DNA of 64,000 bases from Xanthomonas hydrangeae (GTDB lineage Bacteria > Pseudomonadota > Gammaproteobacteria > Xanthomonadales > Xanthomonadaceae), in the NCBI GenBank assembly GCA_905142475.1, contig LR990730.1:558001-622000 (forward strand), read 5' to 3'. Below are positions 1 through 9,558 of the stretch, piece by piece. The notes below the pieces were generated by a model. That model was given only the letters and a program-made list of their open reading frames with translations, did no database searches and was not told the origin of the DNA. A program made the translations under genes and the position numbers. Position 1 is the first letter of the stretch; each line of letters begins with the position of its first letter.

Positions 1-2
1 AT

Positions 3-554
<552 letters not shown>

Positions 555-570
555 AGGCCGAGACGTGCCA

Positions 571-609
571 CCTTGAATTGCACGTCTTTGGCAAGCGTGC
601 ATTTCAAGG
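571..609 (+). terminator. Hairpin after the DUF808 gene
   Basis: Bases 571-584 pair with 596-609 (14 positions, one mismatch) around an 11-base loop. It lies 17 bases past the stop codon. There is no T-run after the stem, so it may terminate weakly or protect the 3' end. Confidence 0.4.
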
Positions 610-630
610 GTTAAGAACGTGTGTTAATCC

Positions 631-660
631 TTGACAAACGTCACAATCTGCTTGGATGAT
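631..660 (+). promoter_or_regulatory. Putative sigma-70 promoter of the Rhs locus
   Basis: A perfect -35 hexamer TTGACA lies at 631-636. A weak -10 (GATGAT, 4 of 6) lies at 655-660 with 18-bp spacing. The Rhs start codon at 693 follows with an AAGAGG ribosome site at 681-686. Only the -35 is strong. Confidence 0.45.
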
Positions 661-692
661 CGCAAAATCAAGGACGCCTCAAGAGGCATGCA

Positions 693-3431
693 ATGAGCAT
701 CTGCCGTGCAGGGATTGCGCTGGTCGTAGGACTATTCTTTTGTGGCTTGGCAAGCGCTCAATCCAATGTCAAAGCGCCTTGGGAAGAGTACGACAAACTA
801 ATTCACAACCGACAGGCATTGACGGCGTTGGGGCCAACGCTATTTGGTGATCAGGTTGACCTTTACAGCGGTACGTTGAGTTTTTCGAATGTCGATGTGG
901 ATGTGCCAGGCAACTCGCTGGCTATCAGCATAGGTCGCAGCCTGACGGTTACCAACCGGCAGGGGTACATTCTCACAGATCTCTCCTTCGCCGATTGGGA
1001 CCTCGAGGTACCGCGCCTGTCCGGCGTGTTTGCTAGTACAACCGGTTGGGCAAGTGCGTGTACTCACAACGGTAACGGCCAGCCTCCTACCGCTTCATCG
1101 GCAAAAGGGGCGGTGTTCCAGGCGAGTGAGTATTGGCATGGCAATCAACTCATCATCCCTGGCCGCGGGCGCCAAGACATGCTTGTCGCCAACAACGCCA
1201 ATTTGCCCAAGCCGACGAGCGGAGGTCCTTACACCTGGGTCACTCCCGATTTCACCTATTTTTCCTGCATTCCCAAGCAGAAGAATGCATCTGGCGAAGG
1301 GTTTTTGGCGATCAGTCCGGACGGTGTGAGGTACTGGTTCGACTGGCAGGCCCAGTACATGGAGCCTACGCTCCAGCGTCCCACGAGCGGTGGTACCAGC
1401 GATCTGGGTCGGCGCCAGGCCGTTCTCTACGCGACCCGTGTCGAAGACCGTTTCGGGAATTGGGTTACTTACAGCTACAGCAATGCCGCAAATGCACCCG
1501 CACGACTCAATGCCATTTCCAGTAGCGATGGTCGATCCGTTGCGCTGACCTACAATCAGCGTGGACATATCTCTCGCGTCACCAGCGGGACGCAGACATG
1601 GATTTACAGCTACACCTATCCTTCAGCCCAAGTTGGCTATCTGACTGCAATCGATCTGCCCGATGGCAGTCGCTGGTCGTTTGACCTGGCTGCATTGGGA
1701 GCGGCGGCAATCGTCTACGAGCAAGCGGTGTCTCCAGAGGACACTGTCCGTACGTGCGGTTACCCTGGTTTCATCGTCAGTCCTCCAGATGCAAGGGGGG
1801 CGATCACTCATCCCTCCGGCGCAGTAGGCGAGTTCACGGTCTCTGTGATCGGTCGGGGGCGTTCGAATGTTCCGCGTGTCTGCAACAACTACACCAGCCC
1901 GAACAATAATCCCAACGACGACGTTGCGCGCTACGCGATGACCTATGACAGTTTCGCGCTTACCCGAAAGCGCCTGTCCGGCCCTGGTATCGATCCGGCG
2001 GAATGGAATTATGCCTATGGCGGTGTCGCCTCGTTTGCCCCAGGCACTGGTCCCACCTGTACCAGCGGCGATTGTGCGGCGGTGGTGTGCAAGTCCGAGA
2101 GCTGTTCCGGCACCCAGGTGACCGAAGTCACTGAGCCCGAGGGCATCTGGGTTCGCTACACCTTCGGCAATAGCTACCGCTACAACGAAGGAAAACTTCT
2201 CAAGGTGGAGCGCGGCTCGGGTCCCGCTGCCGTCCAGCAGGTCGAAACCACCAATTACCTCTGGCCGTTCGACGGCCAGCCATTCGCCGCCAAAATCGGC
2301 AGCACACAGCAGGACCGCGGCGACGGCTTTTCGTCCGAGTACCTGCGACCCGAAAGTGCAACGAGCGTTTCCCTGGATGGCGTCGTCTTCAATCGCAGGG
2401 TGGAGGCGTTCGATGCGATGGCTCGCCCGCTGACAACGACCAAATGGAGCAGCCTGGGGTTCAGTCGCCAGGACACGGTGACCTATCATGACCAGCCGGC
2501 GCTTTGGGTGATGGGGCAAGCGCTGCGTCAGCTCACCACCACCACCGGAAGAGTCGTCAGCAATACGGACTATGATGCCGCCACCGCGCTCCCGCTGCGA
2601 CACTATGCCTTCGGCAAGCTGCAGCAAACGTTCTCCTATCATGTCAACGGCATGGTGGCGAGCGTGACAGACGGTGCAGGCAACACCACGTCGATCCCAT
2701 CGTGGAAACGCGGTATTCCCGAATCCATTCGCTACGCGGACGGTGCTGCCGAGTCGGCAGTGGTTGATGACATGGGCTGGATAAACGCCACGACCGATGA
2801 AAATGGCTATTCGGCTTCGTATAGTTACGACGCGATGGGACGGTTGGCACGTCTAGGCTATCCCACGGGCGATAGCATCGCGTGGAATCCGGCCGTCTCC
2901 GATTTTCGCATCGTTGCCGGCGCAGAGGTTGGCCTTCCTGCCGGACACTGGCGTGTCATCACGACCCAGGGAAACAAGCGGGTCACCAGTCATCTCGATG
3001 CGCTTTGGCGTCCGGTACTGGAAGAAACAGTCGACCAGGCCGATCCGGGCGGGACGGCGGTGCACGTCATCAAGCGTTACGACCGGGCAGGGCGCCTGGC
3101 GTTCCAGTCCTATCCGCAACGCGGCATCTCTGCGTACACCCAGTCCTTCCCAGGAACGCGAACCCAGTACGACGCATTGGGGCGGGCGATCCGTGTGGAG
3201 TACGACGCCGAGGGCGGTGTGCTGGCAAGTACCACCGCGTACCTGGCGGGGTTTCAGCGCAGAACCACCAATCCCCGCGGCAACGCGACGACCGAGCGCT
3301 TCCAGGTCTTCGATCAGCCCAGCTACGCAGCGCCTGTAGGGATCGACGAACCGGAAGGCGTTTCGACCACGATCAGCCGCGACGTCTTCGGTAAGCCGTT
3401 GGAGTTGGTGCGCTCTGGGCCTGGCCGTTAG
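693..3431 (+). CDS. Secreted Rhs/YD-repeat shell protein, first half
   Basis: The protein has 912 residues. The N-terminus MSICRAGIALVVGLFFCGLA is a Sec signal peptide, probably cleaved after ASA. The rest is a long run of YD-type repeats, for example YSYDAMGRLARL and QYDALGRAIRVEYDAEGG. Such repeats build the beta-cocoon shell of Rhs, WapA and TcC proteins that encloses a toxin. It has no toxin tip and no DPxG core. It stops at ...LELVRSGPGR, just where sibling Rhs proteins would continue into an RRYVYD..QRLCKTIEPE segment. That segment is instead present in the next gene (about 4590-4640). An ATG with AAGAGG six bases upstream supports the start. The gene probably works with the second polypeptide downstream; the split is an unusual feature of this locus. 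Confidence 0.85.
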   Translation: MSICRAGIALVVGLFFCGLASAQSNVKAPWEEYDKLIHNRQALTALGPTLFGDQVDLYSGTLSFSNVDVDVPGNSLAISIGRSLTVTNRQGYILTDLSFADWDLEVPRLSGVFASTTGWASACTHNGNGQPPTASSAKGAVFQASEYWHGNQLIIPGRGRQDMLVANNANLPKPTSGGPYTWVTPDFTYFSCIPKQKNASGEGFLAISPDGVRYWFDWQAQYMEPTLQRPTSGGTSDLGRRQAVLYATRVEDRFGNWVTYSYSNAANAPARLNAISSSDGRSVALTYNQRGHISRVTSGTQTWIYSYTYPSAQVGYLTAIDLPDGSRWSFDLAALGAAAIVYEQAVSPEDTVRTCGYPGFIVSPPDARGAITHPSGAVGEFTVSVIGRGRSNVPRVCNNYTSPNNNPNDDVARYAMTYDSFALTRKRLSGPGIDPAEWNYAYGGVASFAPGTGPTCTSGDCAAVVCKSESCSGTQVTEVTEPEGIWVRYTFGNSYRYNEGKLLKVERGSGPAAVQQVETTNYLWPFDGQPFAAKIGSTQQDRGDGFSSEYLRPESATSVSLDGVVFNRRVEAFDAMARPLTTTKWSSLGFSRQDTVTYHDQPALWVMGQALRQLTTTTGRVVSNTDYDAATALPLRHYAFGKLQQTFSYHVNGMVASVTDGAGNTTSIPSWKRGIPESIRYADGAAESAVVDDMGWINATTDENGYSASYSYDAMGRLARLGYPTGDSIAWNPAVSDFRIVAGAEVGLPAGHWRVITTQGNKRVTSHLDALWRPVLEETVDQADPGGTAVHVIKRYDRAGRLAFQSYPQRGISAYTQSFPGTRTQYDALGRAIRVEYDAEGGVLASTTAYLAGFQRRTTNPRGNATTERFQVFDQPSYAAPVGIDEPEGVSTTISRDVFGKPLELVRSGPGR

Positions 3432-3735
3432 TCGGGCTGCAATCGAATGAATCAGGATGCCGTTAGGCCTGGATGGGCGTAGCGGCACGCGTTGGCCAAA
3501 CCTTGAAGGCGAGCCGAATGTTGCGTTTTCTCCTTATCGTATGCGGCTGGATGCTGCTGTCCTCGGCCGTGTATGCGCAAAAAGCAAATCCCTACGTCTG
3601 GGTGCAACTGAATGCTCCAGCATCAGGCATGACGCTGACGGCGCCCGCAAATATTGTGGTCACTGCCTCTGCCGGTACCATCGACGACGGCGTCAGCGTC
3701 TCCAGCATCACGCTGTACCAGAACGGCGCCGTCAT

Positions 3736-3869
3736 TGCGCGCGTCAACAACCAGGAGAGTATTTCCTTTGCCGTCAATGGAGTGCAGGCGGGTACGCATC
3801 AGTGCGCGCGTCAACAACCAGGAGAGTATTTCCTTTGCCGTCAATGGAGTGCAGGCGGGTACGCATCAG
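3736..3869 (+). repeat. Perfect 67-bp tandem duplication
   Basis: Bases 3736-3802 and 3803-3869 are identical. The unit begins TGCGCGCGTCAACAACCAGG and ends GGGTACGCATCAG. Since 67 is not a multiple of three, the second copy destroys the frame of the Ig-domain Rhs gene. The duplicated codons read ARVNNQESISFAVNGVQAGT. Confidence 0.97.
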
Positions 3870-5156
3870 TTCTCCGCACGCGCCACCAGCAATCTTGGGG
3901 GAACCGCAACAACGCCAACGACTGCAGTCACGGTCGTGACTGCGGGAGAGAAACCACCGAGCATCGCCTTGAATGCCGCGACCGGCGCACCGTTTTTCGC
4001 CCCGGCCACAGTCGGTCTTTCCGCCAACGCCTCCGATAGCGATGGCAACGTCACCCAGGTCGACTACTTCGCCAATGGCGCTGCGATCGGAAGCAGTGGT
4101 GCTGCGCCTTATGCGATTGCATGGACAGGGGCGCCGGCGGGAAACCACAGCATCACCGCGCGTGCGACCGACAACAACGGCAAGCAGACCACCTCCGCGC
4201 CATTGACGGTCAACGTCGAGCAATCTGTCGTCACCGGCAATATCGATGGGGTGGGGGCAGGTCAAGGCAATACCTACACCATCATGGGCTGGGCGTGCTC
4301 GACCGGACGCAACGCCTCGATCGATGTGCATGCCTACCTCGGCGGTCCGGCGGGCAGCGGTACTTTCTTTGCAGCTGTGTCTGCTAACCAAGCGAGTGAA
4401 GCCGGAGTCGCCAGCGCATGCCGCGCACAAGGTGGCGCGTACCGTTTTTCGATTCCGCTGGATGCGGCAGCACGCCAGCGCTACGCGAACCAATTGATCT
4501 ACATCCACGGAATTTCGCCGGTCGGTGCGGCAAGCAATCTGGTCGCCAACTCCGGCACGTTCCGCGTTCCGCCGCCGGTGTCGATCGCGCGTCGCTACGT
4601 GTATGACGAATACCAGCGGCTGTGCAAGACTATCGAGCCCGAGACAGGCGCCACGGTGGTCGACTACGACGCTGCCGGCAACATCTGCTGGACTGCCAGC
4701 GGGCTGTCGCTGCCGGATACGCAGGCCTGCAACCGCGAAGAGGCCTTGGCTTCCGGGCGCGTGGTGCTGCGCACCTACGATGCGCGCAACCGCTTGTCCT
4801 GGCTGTCCTTCCCCGACAAGAACGGCGATCAGCGCTGGACCTACACGCCAGACGGCCTGCCCGCCAGGATCGAGACCACCACCACCGACGGTGGCGGCAA
4901 GACGGTGGTCAATACTTACCAGTACAACCGTCGCAGGCTGTTGACCGGCGAAGCGACGGCGGGCTGGGCGGACTGGAGCGTGGGCTACAGCTACGACGCC
5001 AACGGGGCCTTGGCCAGCCAGGTGTACCCAAGTGGGTTATCGGTGGATTACGCCCCGAATGCACTCGGGCAGCCGACCAGAGCCGGCAGCTATGCCAGCG
5101 GAATTGGCTATCACCCCAATGGGGCGATAGCGCGGTTCACCTACGGCAACGGGGTC

Positions 5157-5328
5157 GTCCACAGCATGGCCATGAACACGCGGCAGCTGCCGGCGATGGT
5201 GGCGGACTCGGGCGCGCAGCAGTCTCAGTACCAATACGATCCCAACGGCAACGTCAGCGCCATCCTGGACCAGACCCGTGGCGATGGGTATAGCCGCACC
5301 ATGGAGTACGACGCACGCGTACTTCGAA
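5157..5328 (+). repeat. Shared Rhs segment, copy A
   Basis: Near-identical to 6081-6252 (MAMNTRQLPAMV to MEYDAR) and, in its second half, to 10209-10310. Homology stops abruptly at 5328, where the nuclease tip begins. Confidence 0.9.
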
Positions 5329-5690
5329 ATTCAATTGAAAATATTCAGAGGAGCGAATCCCCGGAGACACAAAATCAGCCTGAGCCAGGAACTGCAGAGA
5401 GCGACGAGGGATGTATTTACTGTGTTGATGGTATAAATACAGAGTCAGGGAAGGATTACGTTGGTTCTTCTGACGATCTTGACAGGCGTGCTGCAACAGC
5501 TAAAGATGGACGCGATAGAAACAATGCCGAGAGGGTCGATAGGTACAAAAAAGGAGATCGAACCGACAGACAAAACAAGGAGCAGAAAGCCATGAACGAA
5601 CGTGGCGGCAAGGAAAATTTGGACAATAAGCGCAACGAAGTGGCACCTGAAAAATGGAAAGATCGAAACATAATACCGCCGAATAAGTAG
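5329..5690 (+). other. GIY-YIG (URI)-like nuclease toxin tip
   Basis: This is the C-terminal part of the second Rhs polypeptide. The first motif reads IYCVDGINTESGKDYVGSSD followed by DLDRR. It has the spacing of a GIY-YIG nuclease: an aromatic start strand, then GK-YVGSS, then an arginine helix. The end, EQKAMNERGGKENLDNKRNE and then KW, resembles tails of URI-fold tips in polymorphic toxins. Base composition drops sharply in GC from the junction at about 5329, right after the shared Rhs sequence ending GACGCACGCG. The likely activity is DNA cleavage in a competitor cell. The fold call rests on motifs only. Confidence 0.65.
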
Positions 5691-5702
5691 GGTTATATAT
5701 AA

Positions 5703-6014
5703 ATGAATGAGCGTCCGATTCCAGAAGCGGCGATGTTAGATGAGAACTCGGTTGAGATGATGAGAGTGTGGATCGCTAATAAGAAACTCCATACTTCATT
5801 GAAGATAGGAATGTATCGCGAAACAAATAAAGTTATGGAAGAGAAGGCTTGGGGGCGTATCTTGGCCGATGCTGCGCGTCATATAGCTGATGCTTTAGAA
5901 GAAATGTACTCTTCTAACAGAGATGAATCTTTAGAAGCTATTCGAAAAGCCTTTAATAGCCAACTCGATGAGCCATCCACCCTCGTAAAAGGAGGCTTTG
6001 TTCAACGACATTAG
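5703..6014 (+). CDS. DUF5076 protein, probable immunity to the GIY-YIG tip
   Basis: The protein has 103 residues and no signal peptide, so it is cytoplasmic, as expected if the target is DNA. The features RVWIANKKLHTSLKIGMY, AWGRILADAARHIADALEE and a PIPEAAMLDENS start match what I know of the DUF5076 family. It begins 12 bases after the toxin stop codon and shares its low GC. Position and composition make it the cognate immunity protein by inference. The last residues (FVQRH) run close to the point where shared Rhs DNA resumes. Confidence 0.7.
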   Translation: MNERPIPEAAMLDENSVEMMRVWIANKKLHTSLKIGMYRETNKVMEEKAWGRILADAARHIADALEEMYSSNRDESLEAIRKAFNSQLDEPSTLVKGGFVQRH

Positions 6015-6041
6015 CAAGTGTCCAAGAAACTCATTAAGTAG

Positions 6042-7594
6042 ATGGAACTGAGCACTTGGATCGTAAAGGGTGTTAGGGGCGTGCATAGCATGGTCATGAA
6101 CACGCGGCAGCTGCCGGCGATGGTGTCGGACTCGGGCGCGCAGCAGCATCAGTACCAGTACGATCCCAACGGCAATGTCAGCGCCATCCTGGACCAGACC
6201 CGTGGCGATGGGTATAGCCGCACCATGGAGTACGACGCACGCGACCGGTTGCGGGTGGCGGCATCGGCCAGTTTCGGCGGCACCGGCGCGCACCGCTATA
6301 CCTACGACGCCCAGGACAATCTGCGCACGCACATCACCGGGGATACCAGCTACGAGTACTACTACGACGGCGCCAACCGCCTGACCAACCTGATGAACGT
6401 TGCCACCGGCGCCAGCGTGGTGGGGCTGAGCTACGACGTGCAGGGCAACCTGTCCACAAGAATGGTCAGGCCTACACGTTCTCGCAGGGCAACCGGCTGC
6501 GTTCGGTGGTGAACAAGGAGTGGTACGCCTACGACGGCTACGGCCGACGGGTGATCGCCTGCGGCAGCGCATCCTGCAACTATCAGCTGTACAGCCAGCT
6601 GGGCCAGCTGCTCTACACGCAAGACGCCCGAAACGGCATCAACACCGATTACATCTATCTGGCCGGCAGCGTCGTGGCCCTGCGCGCGCGCCCGGCCGCG
6701 GGCGGCGCCGAGACCGTGACCTACCAGCACACCGATGCGCTGGGCAGCCCGGTGGCAACGACCAACGCGGCAGGCCAGGTCGTCGAGCGCACCCAGTACG
6801 AACCCTACGGCGCGGCGATCGGCAAGACGGTCGATGGCGTGGGTTACACCGGCCATGCGATGGATGGCCGGACCGGGCTGATTTATATGCAGCAGCGGTA
6901 TTATGATCCGGTGGTCGGGAGGTTTCTCAGCTCTGATCCGGTCCCAGTTAACCTATCATCAGGTAAAAATTTCAATCGATATGCGTATGTAGAAAACAAC
7001 CCAATAAAAAGCATCGATCCTGATGGTAGGTATCTATGCAACGCTGGGAAAGAAGCTTGTTCAGCTGTATCCAAGGCTATGGAAAAGCTCTCTAGATCTG
7101 GAAATAAGCAGATCGGATCTAATGTTAGATATGGGCGATCTGATTCTATCTCCAAGTTCTACGGGAAAGAGGGGGTCGATAACGGCGTGGTAGTGCAGAA
7201 TGGAGCGCTGGGGAGTGCGGGTAATGCGTTAACTGCGAATGGAAAAACGACCATTTCGGTTAATTTTTCTGGGCTCAAGTCTGCTTCAAAGAACTTTATA
7301 GGATTTTCTTATCAAGACTTGGTTGATTCGACAATAATTCATGAGGGTTCCCATGGATATGATCAACGGATGCGAGAAAACAATGGATTTAAAGCAATGA
7401 CTCGCAGTCGTCATGAATTCCTTCAGGGGGAGCGCCGTGCATACAGGGCATAAGCTGCATTTTATAATTCTTTAAGTGCTAATTCCCCTTGGGGCCTGTG
7501 GACGATAAATGGCGGGACCAATAATTCTGAAATTGAAAATCAGGTATTGCAATCAGTAAATACAACCTGTGCGTCGGGGAGATGTGTGCCGTGA
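6042..7594 (+). pseudogene. Displaced Rhs tip with HEXXH metallopeptidase-like toxin; frameshift and nonsense mutation
   Basis: From about 6081 this repeats the Rhs repeat and core region of the locus, without a shell or signal peptide. The frame is lost near 6455. The sister copy at about 8437 reads CCTGTCCAACAAGAA, and here one A is missing. The remainder is open from 6506 and contains the conserved core YYDPVVGRFLSSDP and DPDG, then an AT-rich tip. The tip has STIIHEGSHGYD, an HEXXH zinc-peptidase signature, and 30-odd residues later ERRAYRA, which could supply a third ligand. An in-frame TAA at 7451 stops it. The same frame then stays open for 46 codons to TGA at 7592, so the stop looks recent. 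Confidence 0.75.
6081..6942 (+). repeat. Shared Rhs segment, copy B
   Basis: The left part matches 5157-5328. From about 6290 on it matches 8270-8926 almost base for base. Homology ends just after the RYYDP..GRFLSSD codons, the usual tip junction. Confidence 0.9.
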
Positions 7595-8007
7595 ATTTTA
7601 ATAATATCAAAGTAAATTTTATTGTAGCCATCATTCTGATTTCTGGCTGCGATAATCTAGGGCGAAGTAGTAAGGTGGCCGATGTGAAAAAAAATCCAGA
7701 TCGCAGTATGGGAAGGCAGATTTTTTTTGATTCTTGTATTAAAAATGATAGGCATGGTACTTCACTCTATGATTGTGCTGATCCGGCAGAGTTGCTTTCC
7801 GTCGAAATTTCAGAAAAAGTCCAAAAATCAAAAAAAGGAAAATATTTAATCGAGTCAGGATACAGGCAGTGGACTCCGGAAAACAATGTCGAGATAAGGG
7901 TTAAGGTTTCCGGGGGGGTGGTTGATCGTCGAAGCCAAGGTGGAGGTATTGTTTTTATAATAAATAATATCGAAAGTTTTGATGTGGCAAGAGGAAGTGG
8001 TATTTGA
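7591..8007 (+). CDS. Small lipoprotein, probable immunity to the HEXXH tip
   Basis: A GTG start at 7591 overlaps the toxin's ancestral TGA (7592-7594), which suggests coupled translation; an in-frame ATG at 7582 is the alternative. The first 20 residues end in the lipobox LISGC, so the mature protein of about 120 residues would be anchored in a membrane facing the periplasm. That suits an antagonist of a toxin acting outside the cytoplasm. Other cysteines (DSCIKN, YDCADP) could form a disulfide. No family was recognised. Base composition is AT-rich like the tip. The immunity role is inferred from position. Confidence 0.6.
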   Translation: MNFNNIKVNFIVAIILISGCDNLGRSSKVADVKKNPDRSMGRQIFFDSCIKNDRHGTSLYDCADPAELLSVEISEKVQKSKKGKYLIESGYRQWTPENNVEIRVKVSGGVVDRRSQGGGIVFIINNIESFDVARGSGI

Positions 8008-8065
8008 GTAATAGGGCGGCCTTCGCAAACTTGTGAGGAATGGCAAGTCTGGACGACTCTGCATT

Positions 8066-8256
8066 GCCAGCGGCCCGTCGCTACCGGACGCGCACAGTTG
8101 CAACCGGGAAGACGCATTGGCCCCCGGGCGCGTGGTGCTACGCAACTACGATGTGCGAAATCGATTGTCCTGACTGTCCTTCCCCGACAAGAACGGCGAT
8201 CAGCGCTGGACCTACACGCCCGACGGCCTGCCTGCCAGGATCGAGACCACCACTCC
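8066..8256 (+). pseudogene. Rhs repeat remnant
   Basis: This resembles bases 4692-4883 of the second Rhs gene (ASG-SLPD, NRED/EEALA, FPDKNGDQRWTYTPDGLPAR) but is degraded. A TGG codon has become TGA at 8171-8173. The frame then differs from that of the core which follows at about 8262. It looks like a recombination scar joining two parts of the Rhs gene. Confidence 0.75.
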
Positions 8257-9546
8257 TTTGGCGTCACCGGCGCGCATCGCTATATCTACGACGCCCAGGA
8301 CAATCTGCGCACGCACGCCACCGGGGATACCAGCTACGAGTACTACTACGACGGCGCCAACCGCCTGATCAACCTGATGAACGTTGCCACCGGCGCCAGC
8401 GTGGTGGGGCTGAGCTACGACGTGCAGGGCAACCTGTCCAACAAGAACGGTCAGGCCTACACGTTCTCGCAGGGCAACCGGCTGCGTTCGGTGGTGAACA
8501 AGGAGTGGTACGCCTACGACGGCTACGGCAGGCGCGTGATCGCCTGCGGCAGCGCGGCCTGCAACTATCAGCTGTACAGCCAGCTGGGCCAGCTGCTCTA
8601 CACGCAAGACGCCAGGAAAGGCATCAACACCGATTACATCTATCTGGCCGGCAGCGTCGTGGCCCTGCGCGCGCGCCCGGCCGCGGGGGGCGCCGAGAGC
8701 GTGACCTACCAGCACACCGATGCGCTGGGTAGCCCGGTGGCAACGACCAACGCGGCGGGCCAAGTCATCGAGCGCACCCAGTACGAGCCCTACGGCGCGG
8801 CGATCGGCAAGACGGTCGATGGTGTGGGTTACACCGGCCATGCCATGGATGGGGGGACCGAGCTGATTTATATGCAGCAGCGGTATTATGATCCGGTGAT
8901 CGGGCGGTTTTTGAGCTCGGACTCCGTGACGGCCTATAGCAACCCGGTGGGCGCCTTTAATCGCTATTGGTATGCGAACAACAATCCTTACAAGTTCCTT
9001 GACCCGGACGGAAATGAAGGGAAAGTGGCTTGGCTTGTAAAATTAACGGCGAACAGCACACGGAAGCTAGCTCGAATTACACAAGAGCAGGCTATTCGTG
9101 CTAGGCGTGCTGAGCAGAATGTCATCGCGGATAGGCGTCAGGTGGCGAGTCAGATCGAGACGGCATCACGTGGCGGGAGAGATGGGCAACTTAAGCATGC
9201 TGCGCACGAATTGGAGGATGGAAGTAAGGGCTTGCCTCACTATCAAACGGAAGGGAAGCGAGGGCACACTTTTTGGGGGGAAATTAGCGTTGGCGCACTT
9301 GCTTTAGCTGGGACGTTAGATCGGGTTGCTGAAGCAGCAGAGTACGTTCCGGATGCTGCGCCAAGACCTGCTGAACAATCGGATGTTGCACGTTGGAACA
9401 ACACTATGGGTACTATAAGTGAAGCGACGGGCCTTACTATGCCAGGCGTGGAAATGGGCAAAGATGGTGGTTTTCAAGGCTATTTTCGCGTGGAAGGCCG
9501 GATCGATTCGAAGCGTCTATCTGAACAGTTTGACGAGAAAAAATAG
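8098..9546 (+). CDS. Displaced Rhs core with unrecognised toxin tip
   Basis: The open frame runs 482 codons, but the first 50 or so read the preceding Rhs remnant out of frame. Real Rhs sequence starts at GAHRYIYDAQDNLRTH (about 8270). It includes the full core: YTGHAMDG, MQQRYYDPVIGRFLSSDS and FLDPDGNE. After DPDG comes a tip of about 180 residues. A basic helical segment (ARITQEQAIRARRAEQN) leads to GLPHYQTEGKRGHTFWG, whose spaced histidines could be catalytic. A hydrophobic stretch, ISVGALALAGTL, follows. I do not recognise the tip. There is no signal peptide, so it may be a silent cassette that can be recombined onto the shell, or be expressed alone. Confidence 0.65.
   Translation: MQPGRRIGPRARGATQLRCAKSIVLTVLPRQERRSALDLHARRPACQDRDHHSFGVTGAHRYIYDAQDNLRTHATGDTSYEYYYDGANRLINLMNVATGASVVGLSYDVQGNLSNKNGQAYTFSQGNRLRSVVNKEWYAYDGYGRRVIACGSAACNYQLYSQLGQLLYTQDARKGINTDYIYLAGSVVALRARPAAGGAESVTYQHTDALGSPVATTNAAGQVIERTQYEPYGAAIGKTVDGVGYTGHAMDGGTELIYMQQRYYDPVIGRFLSSDSVTAYSNPVGAFNRYWYANNNPYKFLDPDGNEGKVAWLVKLTANSTRKLARITQEQAIRARRAEQNVIADRRQVASQIETASRGGRDGQLKHAAHELEDGSKGLPHYQTEGKRGHTFWGEISVGALALAGTLDRVAEAAEYVPDAAPRPAEQSDVARWNNTMGTISEATGLTMPGVEMGKDGGFQGYFRVEGRIDSKRLSEQFDEKK
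8262..8926 (+). repeat. Shared Rhs segment, copy C
   Basis: Near-identical to 6290-6942. It retains the A that copy B has lost, so it serves as the reference for copy B's frameshift. Confidence 0.9.
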
Positions 9547-9558
9547 GCGGCAGAGTTC

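Larger units (their letters stand above)
3518..5690 (+). pseudogene. Second Rhs polypeptide: signal peptide, Ig-like domains, YD repeats, GIY-YIG toxin tip; frameshifted
   Basis: The ATG at 3518 opens a second signal peptide (MLRFLLIVCGWMLLSSAVYA). Two Big-type Ig-like domains follow (about 3600-3920 and 3950-4220), then a module with the motif MGWACSTG, then YD repeats (RRYVYDEYQRLCKTIEPE onward), and finally a nuclease-like tip. A 67-bp perfect tandem duplication at 3736-3869 shifts the frame. The upstream frame would read on to a stop at 4039, while the rest is open in another frame to 5690. Removing one copy restores a single frame of about 701 codons. The shell part lacks the usual RYYDP..GRFLSxDP core: the sequence jumps from MEYDAR straight into the tip. 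It is presumably off as it stands, unless the duplication reverts or the shift is bypassed. Confidence 0.8.
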
